Part shown: in pieces, positions 1 through 5,869 of the stretch
How positions within the stretch are numbered: the stretch's first letter is position 1
Layout of the letters: the number at the start of each line of letters is the position of its first letter
NCBI GenBank assembly: GCA_947254595.1
Contig: CAMYED010000021.1
Span: forward strand, 1-17,120
DNA: 17,120 nt
From: an uncultured Gardnerella sp.
Lineage (GTDB): Bacteria; Actinomycetota; Actinomycetes; Actinomycetales; Bifidobacteriaceae
Direction of reading: 5' to 3'
Made by a program: the position numbers and the translations under genes
The notes under the pieces: model-generated
Database searches by the model: none
What the model was told of the DNA's origin: nothing
What the model saw: the letters and a program-made list of their open reading frames with translations, nothing else

Positions 1-24
1 CTTAATATCAGTACGTTTTGGCAT
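1..24 (-). CDS. carB: carbamoyl-phosphate synthase large subunit, N-terminal 8 codons only (partial)
   Basis: The minus strand here opens an ATG frame reading MPKRTDIK, which is the typical N-terminus of CarB, and it runs off the left edge. A GGAAAGAG-like ribosome binding site lies a few bases upstream. CarB is the ATP-grasp synthetase subunit that makes carbamoyl phosphate from bicarbonate, ATP and the ammonia delivered by CarA. It starts 51 nt after the carA stop, as expected for a carAB operon. Only eight residues are visible, so the call rests on the N-terminal match plus its position after carA. Confidence 0.85.
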
Positions 25-56
25 AGTAAATTTCTCTTTCCGTAAATCTTAAAATC

Positions 57-92
57 TTACTTGCTTTTTCGAGTATTACTTGCTTTTTCGAG
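57..92 (-). repeat. 19-bp-period duplication across the carA stop codon
   Basis: The 17-bp string TTACTTGCTTTTTCGAG (plus strand) occurs at 57-73 and again at 76-92, a period of 19 bp. The second copy contains the carA stop codon (76-78) and its last codons. The first copy lies just downstream in the carA–carB spacer and is out of frame because 19 is not a multiple of three. Confidence 0.9.
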
Positions 93-1287
93 CGTTTTCG
101 CGCATCAATTCCACAAAGCGGTCAAACAGATAGGAAGCGTCGTGCGGGCCTGCTGCAGCTTCCGGATGATATTGCACCGAGAATGCTGGAATATCAAGGC
201 ATTGTAAGCCTTCTACAACATTGTCGTTCAAGTCAATATGCGAAACCATTACGCGACCAAAGTGGCCGTTTTCGTAAGGAGATTGAACAGGGCCGTCAAG
301 AGGAGCGTCCACTGCGAAGCCATGATTGTGAGCCGTAACTTCCACTTTTCCTGTTGTAACGTCTTTTACAGGCTGATTAATACCGCGGTGACCAAACTTC
401 AGCTTGTAAGTTCCAAAGCCGAGAGCGCGACCAAGCAACTGGTTTCCAAAGCAGATTCCAAAGAACGGGTATCCTGCGTCCAAAACTTTGCGTAAAAGCT
501 CAACTTCGCGATTTGCTTGAGCAGGGTCTCCTGGACCATTCGAGAAGAATACGCCGCTCGCGTTAAGCGCTTGCAGCGATTCAAAGCTGATTGAGGAGCT
601 TACAACGTGCACGCGGCAGCCGCGCTCAGCCAAACGGTGAGGAGTCATAGCTTTAATACCAAAGTCAACTGCTACAACCGTGTAAAGCGGATCTTTTCCT
701 TCAAAATCTCCGCAAGGCTCAATCGTGTAAGTTTCTTTAGTACTAACTTCGTCCGTTAGACGCAAGCCCTGCATTTGAGGAGTCTGCTTAATTTCGTCAA
801 CGAAAGAAGCAACGGTACGAAAAGCCCCGGTTGACGAATCAACCAGGGCCTTATTAGAAAAAATGCCGGCACGCATAACGCCTACCGAGCGTAAATGACG
901 TACCAGCTTTCGAGTATCAATACCACTAATGCCAACGATACCTTGCTTTTGTAAATCGTCTTCCAAGGAACCTTCAGCTCGCCAATTGCTAACTACTGGG
1001 CTTGGCTCCTTAACCACGTAACCCGCAACCCAAATGCGATTAGATTCAGGATCTTCGTGGTTCATTCCCGTATTACCTATGTGTGGGAATGTTTGAACTA
1101 CGATTTGTTGATCATAACTTGGATCAGTTAATGTTTCTTGATAACCAGTCATGCCCGTGGAGAACACAATCTCAGCGCGCGTAGAACCTTGCGCACCAAA
1201 AGGCTTACCAACGTAAACCTGACCATCCTCCAACACCAATACTGCATCATCACTGCCGAATCCGGCAAAGGTGTCGTTGTAATCCAC
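76..1287 (-). CDS. carA: carbamoyl-phosphate synthase small (glutamine amidotransferase) subunit
   Basis: CarA hydrolyses glutamine and channels ammonia to CarB to make carbamoyl phosphate for both pyrimidine and arginine synthesis. The 403-residue product has the CPSase small-chain domain first (about 14-190) and a class I glutamine amidotransferase domain next (about 202-395). The amidotransferase domain shows SNGPGDP at 249-255, the nucleophile Cys279 in GICFGNQ, and the His374/Glu376 pair in QYHPE, so it should be active. Length is normal for the family. The start is a GTG (1285-1287), supported by an AAGGGGG site five bases upstream. carB follows after 51 nt. Upstream lies a 481-nt spacer from nusB with a large structured element, so carAB may have its own promoter or leader control. 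Confidence 0.98.
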   Translation of the reverse strand: MDYNDTFAGFGSDDAVLVLEDGQVYVGKPFGAQGSTRAEIVFSTGMTGYQETLTDPSYDQQIVVQTFPHIGNTGMNHEDPESNRIWVAGYVVKEPSPVVSNWRAEGSLEDDLQKQGIVGISGIDTRKLVRHLRSVGVMRAGIFSNKALVDSSTGAFRTVASFVDEIKQTPQMQGLRLTDEVSTKETYTIEPCGDFEGKDPLYTVVAVDFGIKAMTPHRLAERGCRVHVVSSSISFESLQALNASGVFFSNGPGDPAQANREVELLRKVLDAGYPFFGICFGNQLLGRALGFGTYKLKFGHRGINQPVKDVTTGKVEVTAHNHGFAVDAPLDGPVQSPYENGHFGRVMVSHIDLNDNVVEGLQCLDIPAFSVQYHPEAAAGPHDASYLFDRFVELMRENARKSK

Positions 1288-1292
1288 CTTAA

Positions 1293-1299
1293 CCCCCTT
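1293..1299 (-). promoter_or_regulatory. ribosome binding site fixing the carA GTG start
   Basis: The minus strand reads AAGGGGG, then five bases (TTAAG), then GTG. This strong purine run at ideal distance supports the GTG codon as the true carA start. Confidence 0.75.
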
Positions 1300-1394
1300 A
1301 TGGCTTTAGGATATTCGTGGCAAGTTTACTCAGGTTGGCGGACGGGCGACGCGCCGCGCGATAAGTTATTGCGCGTTATGTGTTCTTGCGTACC

Positions 1395-1608
1395 GTCTAT
1401 GAGTTTTGTAACTGATTTAGTTTTTTGGTTTTGACGAGGCTGGAAAATTTGTGTTTGCGCACGTCCCGTCCTTCGGGCGCTCTGGCTGCTAAAGGCGTTT
1501 AATGTGTTCGCCTTTCTTCAAGAATGTAGCTTCTCAGTCCTCTTTTAGTGCTGAACACAATTTTTCCAGCCTCTCAACACATTAACCAACAACACAAAAC
1601 TCATAGAC
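1395..1608 (-). ncRNA. candidate structured RNA or palindromic element with nested inverted repeats and a possible pseudoknot
   Basis: Three layers of complementarity are visible. The outer arms 1395-1409 and 1594-1608 match 15/15 (GTCTATGAGTTTTGT and its complement). The inner arms 1436-1455 and 1554-1573 match 19/20 (GAGGCTGGAAAATTTGTGTT and its near-complement). A short helix between them may join 1425-1430 with 1584-1589. Inside the inner arms, 1491-1497 pairs with 1509-1515 as a 7-bp hairpin. Its loop (1499-1508, TTAATGTGTT) is perfectly complementary over 10 bp to 1576-1585, just outside the inner stem, which is the geometry of a pseudoknot. A GC-rich hairpin lies at about 1457-1480. 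It has no U-run, so it is not a terminator. I do not recognise an Rfam family. It could be a carAB leader RNA, an independent RNA on either strand, or a non-autonomous palindromic repeat. The strand is given as that of the genes around it. Confidence 0.5.
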
Positions 1609-1768
1609 TAGTGCAAAAAGTTACGCAACGTGCGTGGAATAGCACAATAACTTACACTTTGTCTTGTAATTGGTAGGAATGTGTTTAGTGTGGCGTAAGC
1701 AGAGCATTAGTGCTAGTGTTATCCAATCAACAGAAATCGACGGAAGCATAGCACAACTGCAAAGCTTC

Positions 1769-2266
1769 TTACTCGGCAACAGCGTCGTCGGCAGCAGCTT
1801 CTTGAGAATCGCTAGTGTTTTCCGCAGTTTCTTCTTGAGATTCGCCGTTAAACTTTGCCAAGCAAGCGTCTTTGTCTGCCATAATCGCGCTTAGAAGTCC
1901 GTGAATAAACGCAATTGCGTCGTCGTCGCTATACATTTTTGCGAGCGCAATCGCCTCGTCAATCGCAACCTTGTCTGGAATTTCCTCGTTAAGAAGCATT
2001 TCCCAAACTGCAATTCGTAAAATATTGCGATCAATAACGGCCATTCTTCCAACTTTCCAGCCGGTTGAATAGCGGTTCAAAGTCTTGTCAATTCTGTTGC
2101 GTCGCTCTCCTACGCCGCGAACAATTTCAATAGCGTATTCCGGGAGCGGAGTTTGAGCGCCTGGCTCTTTGACGCGCTCCTCGAGCAAGGAAAGAATATT
2201 CTGATTCTTTTCATCCGCCTCATACAGCGTATTCAAAGCCCTTTTACGAGCGGTGGAACGTGCCAT
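1769..2266 (-). CDS. nusB: transcription antitermination factor NusB
   Basis: NusB is a small all-helical RNA-binding protein that acts with NusE (S10) at boxA sites to prevent early termination, mainly in rRNA operons. The 165-residue product has the family pattern: an arginine-rich N-terminus with RKRALNTLYEAD (8-19), the ID..L.RYSTGW segment (59-70), DRNILRIAVWEML (79-91), and the DEAIALAKMYSDDDAIAFIHGLL block (103-125), where most family members have FVNGVL. The last 30 or so residues are an acidic Ala/Glu/Asp tail that looks disordered. The ATG has AAGGGCG about seven bases upstream. It lies between efp and carA, a known actinobacterial neighbourhood. A hairpin with a U-run ends only about 25 nt before this start. 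Confidence 0.95.
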   Translation of the reverse strand: MARSTARKRALNTLYEADEKNQNILSLLEERVKEPGAQTPLPEYAIEIVRGVGERRNRIDKTLNRYSTGWKVGRMAVIDRNILRIAVWEMLLNEEIPDKVAIDEAIALAKMYSDDDAIAFIHGLLSAIMADKDACLAKFNGESQEETAENTSDSQEAAADDAVAE

Positions 2267-2290
2267 AATAACGCCCTTCTTTTAACGTAC

Positions 2291-2334
2291 TAAAAATTGC
2301 GCGACCCAGCAGCGAATAGTCGCCACCGGGTCAC
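2291..2334 (-). terminator. intrinsic terminator or attenuator between efp and nusB
   Basis: On the minus strand a 15-bp stem forms between 2334-2320 and 2315-2301 (several G·U pairs, including the GACCC/GGGTC core) around a 4-nt loop. GCAA and five U residues (2296-2292) follow. This is a good Rho-independent terminator for efp. The nusB start lies only 25 nt further on, so nusB and carAB would need read-through or a promoter inside the hairpin region. A TATAGT box just before the stem (about 2336-2341), with TTAATT 17 nt upstream, could start a transcript whose leader is this hairpin. Confidence 0.6.
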
Positions 2335-2375
2335 ACTATAAAAATTATTTTGGAATTAATTAACTAATTATAATT

Positions 2376-2400
2376 AATTGTAACTAATTGTAACTAATTT
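2376..2400. repeat. 10-bp tandem repeat in the efp–nusB spacer
   Basis: AATTGTAACT occurs twice in tandem (2376-2385 and 2386-2395), followed by a partial third copy. The surrounding 2350-2412 is almost purely A/T and sits just downstream of efp. Confidence 0.7.
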
Positions 2401-2417
2401 AATTAGATAATTATTCT

Positions 2418-2981
2418 TTAGTTTTCGCGACCAAGGTAAGAGCCGTCACGAGTGTCAACCTTCACCTTTTCGCCTTCACCAACGAAGAGTGGAACCTGGA
2501 TTTCAGCACCGGTTTCCACTGTTGCAGGCTTAGTACCAGCATTAGAACGGTTGCCCTGCAAGCCTGGCTCAGTGTGCGTAATTGTCAAAATTACGGAAGC
2601 TGGAAGCTCAACGCTCAAAGGAGTGCCGTCATGGAAGCTTACGATGCAGTCGGTGCCTTCAAGCAAATACTTGCTCTGCTCGCCAACCAAAACCTTAGGA
2701 ATATAAACCTGGTCGTAAGTGGTCATATCCATAAAGACGAAGTTGTCGCCATCTTCGTAGGAATACTGCAACGTGCGGTTATCAACGGTCTCGAACTCCA
2801 TCTTCATGCCGGCGTTAAAAGTCTTGTCGACAATCTTGCCCGAGAGCACGTTCTTAATGGTGGTGCGCACAAAAGCAGGACCCTTGCCTGGCTTCACGTG
2901 CTGGAACTTAACGACGGTCCAAAGCTGACCGTCAAGGTTCAAAACCGATCCATTCTTAATATCATTGGTAGTCTGTGCCAC
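2418..2981 (-). CDS. efp: translation elongation factor P
   Basis: EF-P binds stalled ribosomes near the E site and promotes peptide bond formation at proline runs. The 187-residue product has the three beta-barrel domains expected from the family: KOW-like domain I (about 1-65), OB domain II (about 70-128) and OB domain III (about 130-185) with the ending GDGSYLGREN-like signature. The domain I loop reads KPGKGPAF with the tip lysine at residue 33. The PGKGPA form belongs to the actinobacterial EF-P group, whose tip lysine is reported to work unmodified; no modification enzyme is seen here. The start is GTG (2979-2981) with only a weak upstream site (AACGGG). nusB follows after a terminator-like hairpin. 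Confidence 0.97.
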   Translation of the reverse strand: MAQTTNDIKNGSVLNLDGQLWTVVKFQHVKPGKGPAFVRTTIKNVLSGKIVDKTFNAGMKMEFETVDNRTLQYSYEDGDNFVFMDMTTYDQVYIPKVLVGEQSKYLLEGTDCIVSFHDGTPLSVELPASVILTITHTEPGLQGNRSNAGTKPATVETGAEIQVPLFVGEGEKVKVDTRDGSYLGREN

Positions 2982-3006
2982 GAGTTACCCGTTTCTTTCG
3001 CTAATA

Positions 3007-3027
3007 AAGCTGCAATTTACGCAGCTT
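3007..3027 (-). promoter_or_regulatory. small hairpin in the efp 5' leader
   Basis: A perfect 7-bp inverted repeat (3007-3013 with 3021-3027, AAGCTGC/GCAGCTT) encloses a 7-nt loop about 26 nt before the efp GTG. On the minus strand it is followed by UAUUAG, too weak to be a convincing terminator. It may be a 5' UTR stem. Confidence 0.35.
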
Positions 3028-3045
3028 AAGAAATAAACCTTGCTT

Positions 3046-3074
3046 ATTATGCCACAAAGCGTCAACTAATTAAA
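3046..3074 (-). promoter_or_regulatory. possible efp promoter
   Basis: The minus strand shows CATAAT (3046-3051) directly preceded by TGG, an extended -10 form, with TTTAAT 17 nt upstream (3069-3074). It sits about 65 nt before efp. A TTGACG also occurs at 3060-3065 but has no -10 box at proper distance. The AT-rich background makes chance matches likely. Confidence 0.3.
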
Positions 3075-3129
3075 ATAACAACACATATTTAGTGCATTTA
3101 GCATATTATTTGCTATTCTAACTATTCTT

Positions 3130-3972
3130 CTAATTGTTATTCTTCGAAGACTCTGGGTTTTGACTGCGTCCCATTGGAATATAACCTCCTTGATCATCCT
3201 TAGGATGCGGGGCATTAAGAGGATACCCATTGCCGTCAAGTTTTGTAAAATTTTCACTAAACTTTTTAATTTTCTCCAAATAACCTTTAAGAGCATTTCG
3301 CAAATCTGTAACACACTTATTTAATTCATTACTATTATTATTGCTTTTAATAAGAGCTTTTCCTGCAGCATCAACAACTTTTTTTAATTCGGCTTTAGCT
3401 GCACCAAAAATAGGAACATTCTTAGTTTTATCTATAAGCTCTTGACCTTTTCTGACTAATTCTAATAACTTATTAGAAACTTCTTCCCTACCTGTTTTCA
3501 AAGCTTTCTTAGCAGACGTTAAAAGAGTGTCTCTATTTTTATTGAAAGAGTCGATTTTATCTAAAAGATTATTTTCTACAGATGAAGAATTACCAGAATC
3601 ATCTTTAACAACACAATTAGGTATTTTTTCTTTAGAATGCGATTTTGCGTCTTTTAATGATGATTCAAAATATTCAAATGCTTTTTTAGTTTCATTTGAG
3701 TACGAGCTGAGTCCACTTGTTTTAATACTGGTAGCACTAATAACGTCATCATCCGAAAGAGCTTTTACGAGACTTTTTTGAGCATTAAGTGCTTTTTCTT
3801 GCAATTTAACACAAATTTTAGAGGGAGCAGAAACACTATTATTCGGATTATTTTTATTAGTGGTTATTAAGAATAAAGTTGAAACTACGATTGCAACTAC
3901 TATAATTGCAACCGAAATTGCAGCAATAGTTATTTTGCTATTTTTGGAAACAGAACTACTTTGCTCTCTCAT
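3130..3972 (-). CDS. single-pass membrane-anchored, lysine-rich helical protein of unknown function
   Basis: I do not recognise a characterised family. The 280 residues start with a short charged N-terminus, then a single hydrophobic segment (about 14-37, rich in Ile/Val/Ala), then a Ser/Asn-rich stretch. The rest (about 52-245) is predicted alpha-helical and lysine-rich, with spacing reminiscent of the FIVAR-type helical repeats in the surface protein at the right of the window (for example 191-234). A Pro/Gly/Asn-rich tail follows. There is no lipobox and no sortase motif, so a signal anchor exposing the C-terminal domain outside is the likely topology. Three cysteines (54, 120, 220) lie in the outside part. 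Base composition is clearly more A/T-rich than the flanking pyrE and efp. Translation starts at ATG with GGTGGAA about nine bases upstream. It is an orphan between housekeeping genes. Confidence 0.75.
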   Translation of the reverse strand: MREQSSSVSKNSKITIAAISVAIIVVAIVVSTLFLITTNKNNPNNSVSAPSKICVKLQEKALNAQKSLVKALSDDDVISATSIKTSGLSSYSNETKKAFEYFESSLKDAKSHSKEKIPNCVVKDDSGNSSSVENNLLDKIDSFNKNRDTLLTSAKKALKTGREEVSNKLLELVRKGQELIDKTKNVPIFGAAKAELKKVVDAAGKALIKSNNNSNELNKCVTDLRNALKGYLEKIKKFSENFTKLDGNGYPLNAPHPKDDQGGYIPMGRSQNPESSKNNN

Positions 3973-4050
3973 AATCAGTCATTCCACCATCTAAAAAGTA
4001 ACTAAATAGACTTTAATTAGCAAATAGAATTAGCCGCTAGTTTAAGATCT

Positions 4051-4076
4051 ATTTATAAAATACGAATTTTATAAAT
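4051..4076 (-). terminator. AT-rich hairpin downstream of pyrE (possible weak terminator)
   Basis: An 11-bp perfect inverted repeat, ATTTATAAAAT (4051-4061) and its complement (4066-4076), encloses a 4-nt loop about 18 nt after the pyrE stop. The stem is all A/T and no U-run follows on the minus strand, so it is a poor terminator. It still marks the end of the pyr cluster. Confidence 0.3.
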
Positions 4077-4093
4077 TTTATCATTTAAACTAT

Positions 4094-4786
4094 TCACGCA
4101 CCATATTCTCGCAAATAATTTTCAGCACGAGCAGCTAAATTCTCATCCATAACTGGCTTTCCGTCGTCACCTTTAATACGCTCAGCTGCTGCGAAAATTT
4201 CACGCACGTTTGCAATCGGCAAAACCGGGAATCCAAACTCCTGCTCTACTGCTTTTACTGCGGAAAGCTCGCTATCTTTTGTGCGCTCCATTCTATCTAC
4301 TGCCAAAATCAAGCCAACAACTTGCACATTTGCTTCCGCTTTAAGTTTCGGCAAAGTTTCGCGAACTGCAGTTCCAGCGGTCATAACGTCGTCAACAAGC
4401 AGCACTTTCATGCCGTCTTTTAGCGGCTTTCCAACCATAATTCCGCCGTCGCCGTGATCCTTTCGCTCTTTGCGGTCGAAAGTAAAGCCGACTGGCATAT
4501 TGTGATTATTCGTTAAAGCCATTGCCGTAGAAACAGCCAACGGAATGCCCTTATAAGCAGGGCCGAAAACAGTGTCGATATCTTGCGGAAGTTTTCCATC
4601 TTCTATTGCAGACATCACGCGCTCGGCGTAGTATGCGCCTAGATTTGCGATTTTCATGCCGTCGTCAAAAGCGCCCGCGTTAATAAAATAAGGCGATTTG
4701 CGGCCAGATTTCAGCGTAAAGTCGCCAAATTTAAGCGCGCCTGAATCGAGCAAAAACTTTGTAAAACGTTCGTCTAATTCTGCCAT
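4094..4786 (-). CDS. pyrE: orotate phosphoribosyltransferase
   Basis: PyrE converts orotate and PRPP into OMP, the fifth step of UMP synthesis. The 230-residue protein carries the type I phosphoribosyltransferase PRPP loop VDDVMTAGTA at 131-140. The N-terminal orotate-side motif FTLKSGRKSPYF is at 23-34 and the flexible catalytic-loop region DRKERKDHGDGG at 104-115. Length fits the family. The ATG is preceded by a purine-rich AGAGAGAAG run. It lies 76 nt after pyrD and is the last gene of the pyr cluster; an AT hairpin follows. Confidence 0.97.
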   Translation of the reverse strand: MAELDERFTKFLLDSGALKFGDFTLKSGRKSPYFINAGAFDDGMKIANLGAYYAERVMSAIEDGKLPQDIDTVFGPAYKGIPLAVSTAMALTNNHNMPVGFTFDRKERKDHGDGGIMVGKPLKDGMKVLLVDDVMTAGTAVRETLPKLKAEANVQVVGLILAVDRMERTKDSELSAVKAVEQEFGFPVLPIANVREIFAAAERIKGDDGKPVMDENLAARAENYLREYGA

Positions 4787-4835
4787 TTTCTTCTCTCTTT
4801 CTTTTGAGTATTTTTATTTTTGATTGATATTTTAA

Positions 4836-4859
4836 GATTTTATTTGCGATTTTATTCGC
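4836..4859. repeat. 12-bp tandem repeat just downstream of pyrD
   Basis: GATTTTATTTGC (4836-4847) is followed at once by GATTTTATTCGC (4848-4859), 11/12 identical. The pair starts three bases after the pyrD stop codon on the minus strand. Confidence 0.75.
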
Positions 4860-4862
4860 GCT

Positions 4863-5864
4863 TCAGCGCCAAGTTTTACCTTCAGCAAGCAAAGAAGCAA
4901 GCTTTGGGCGAGAATCAAGCAAATCGTCAAGCTCGCGCGCAATACGAATAGGAGCAGTAGGGTCCACCAAAGCGGCCGCACCAACTTCTACAGCATTCGC
5001 ACCAGCATACAAGTATTCCAAAGCTTTTTCGCCAGAATCAATGCCACCAATACCAATAATCGGAATATCTGGCATAGCTTGGCGCACTCTCCACACGAAT
5101 CCAAGTCCAATCGGGAAAATCGCAGGGCCAGAAACGCCGCCCGTACGGTTTGCAATAATCGGCTCGCCCGTGCGAATATCAATTCGCAAACCAACCAGCG
5201 TGTTAATCATGCTTAAAGCGTCCGCTCCAGCATCAACCGCAGCTTTGCAAATCGACACAATATCCGTCACGTTTGGCGTCATTTTTACAATCATTGGCTT
5301 ATCTGTCATTGCGCGAAGTCGCTTAATTAAGCGGTGCAATGCCACAGGATCCGTGCCAACGCTCATTCCGCCGTGAGTTACGTTCGGGCAGCTTACGTTA
5401 ATTTCAAGCATATCTGCAGAAGAATCCGCAAGCTTTTCAACAACTTGCGCATAATCGTCGTCACTGTGGCCAGCAACATTAGTAATAACAAGAGCCCCCA
5501 TGGACTTTAGTTTCGGCAGCTCGTCAATAAGATAATGGTCAACGCCCGGATTTTGCAAGCCGACTGCGTTTACCATTCCGGAAGGAGATTCTGCAGTGCG
5601 CGGAGAAGGATTTCCTTCCCAAGGAACTGGGGAAACGCCTTTTGTGCAGATTGCACCAAGCTGACTTACATCGTAAAAACGTCGGCAGGCTGCAAGCTGG
5701 AAAGTTCCGGAAGCGGTTCCAACCATGTTCTTCCACTTAACGCCCGCAACTTGAGTTGGGTGCTTCCACACGTGGCTTGTGTCAAAGCCTAAAGTTTCGG
5801 CGGAATTTTTTGCGGAATTCGCGCTATTTACAGCATTATTTACAGCATTATTTACAGCACTCAT
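4863..5864 (-). CDS. pyrD: dihydroorotate dehydrogenase, class 1B catalytic subunit
   Basis: PyrD is the FMN subunit that oxidises dihydroorotate to orotate. With PyrK it forms the NAD-linked class 1B enzyme, a soluble heterotetramer in known members. Residues here are numbered from the chosen ATG (333 aa): ASGTF at 51-55, the active-site NVSCPN at 156-161 with catalytic Cys159, and FMN phosphate-binding GIGGIDSGEKALEYLYAGA at 271-289. A TTG start 15 nt upstream would give 338 residues and overlap pyrK by 10 nt. I prefer the ATG because GGGAG lies eight bases before it. The N-terminus has an extra low-complexity Asn/Ala/Ser stretch (about 2-24) encoded by 12-bp tandem repeats and not expected in the fold. 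It starts five bases after the pyrK stop, indicating translational coupling. Confidence 0.96.
   Translation of the reverse strand: MSAVNNAVNNAVNSANSAKNSAETLGFDTSHVWKHPTQVAGVKWKNMVGTASGTFQLAACRRFYDVSQLGAICTKGVSPVPWEGNPSPRTAESPSGMVNAVGLQNPGVDHYLIDELPKLKSMGALVITNVAGHSDDDYAQVVEKLADSSADMLEINVSCPNVTHGGMSVGTDPVALHRLIKRLRAMTDKPMIVKMTPNVTDIVSICKAAVDAGADALSMINTLVGLRIDIRTGEPIIANRTGGVSGPAIFPIGLGFVWRVRQAMPDIPIIGIGGIDSGEKALEYLYAGANAVEVGAAALVDPTAPIRIARELDDLLDSRPKLASLLAEGKTWR
5826..5861. repeat. 12-bp tandem repeat in the 5' end of pyrD
   Basis: ATTTACAGCATT (plus strand) repeats at 5826-5837, 5838-5849 and 5850-5861, the last with one change. On the coding strand it gives repeated NAVN codons directly after the start. 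Since 12 is a multiple of three, gain or loss of units keeps the frame. Confidence 0.9.
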
Positions 5865-5869
5865 ATTTT

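Larger units (their letters stand above)
1288..1768. other. 481-nt nusB–carA spacer
   Basis: No credible gene is found on either strand. On the minus strand the spacer holds, in order, about 160 nt after the nusB stop without clear features, the nested inverted-repeat element (1395-1608), then a GC-rich stretch (about 1335-1375) with short self-complementary segments, and the carA ribosome binding site. A weak promoter-like pair just before the element on the minus strand (TTGCGT, 17 nt, TATGAG) would start transcription inside the element's outer arm. That promoter is only suggestive. Confidence 0.6.

Noticed and set aside
1138..1434. 98-codon plus-strand frame reaching into the nusB–carA spacer
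   Set aside because: Half overlaps the carA start region antisense, the product shows no family features, and no ribosome binding site is seen. It also ends inside the structured element.
1395..1608. Reading the inverted-repeat element as an insertion sequence
   Set aside because: There is no transposase frame, no clear target-site duplication flanks the 15-bp ends, and only one copy is in the window. A non-autonomous repeat stays possible and is noted in the feature.
1395..1608. Known RNAs (tmRNA, RNase P RNA, SRP RNA, T-box leader)
   Set aside because: None of their recognisable conserved motifs were found in the element on either strand.
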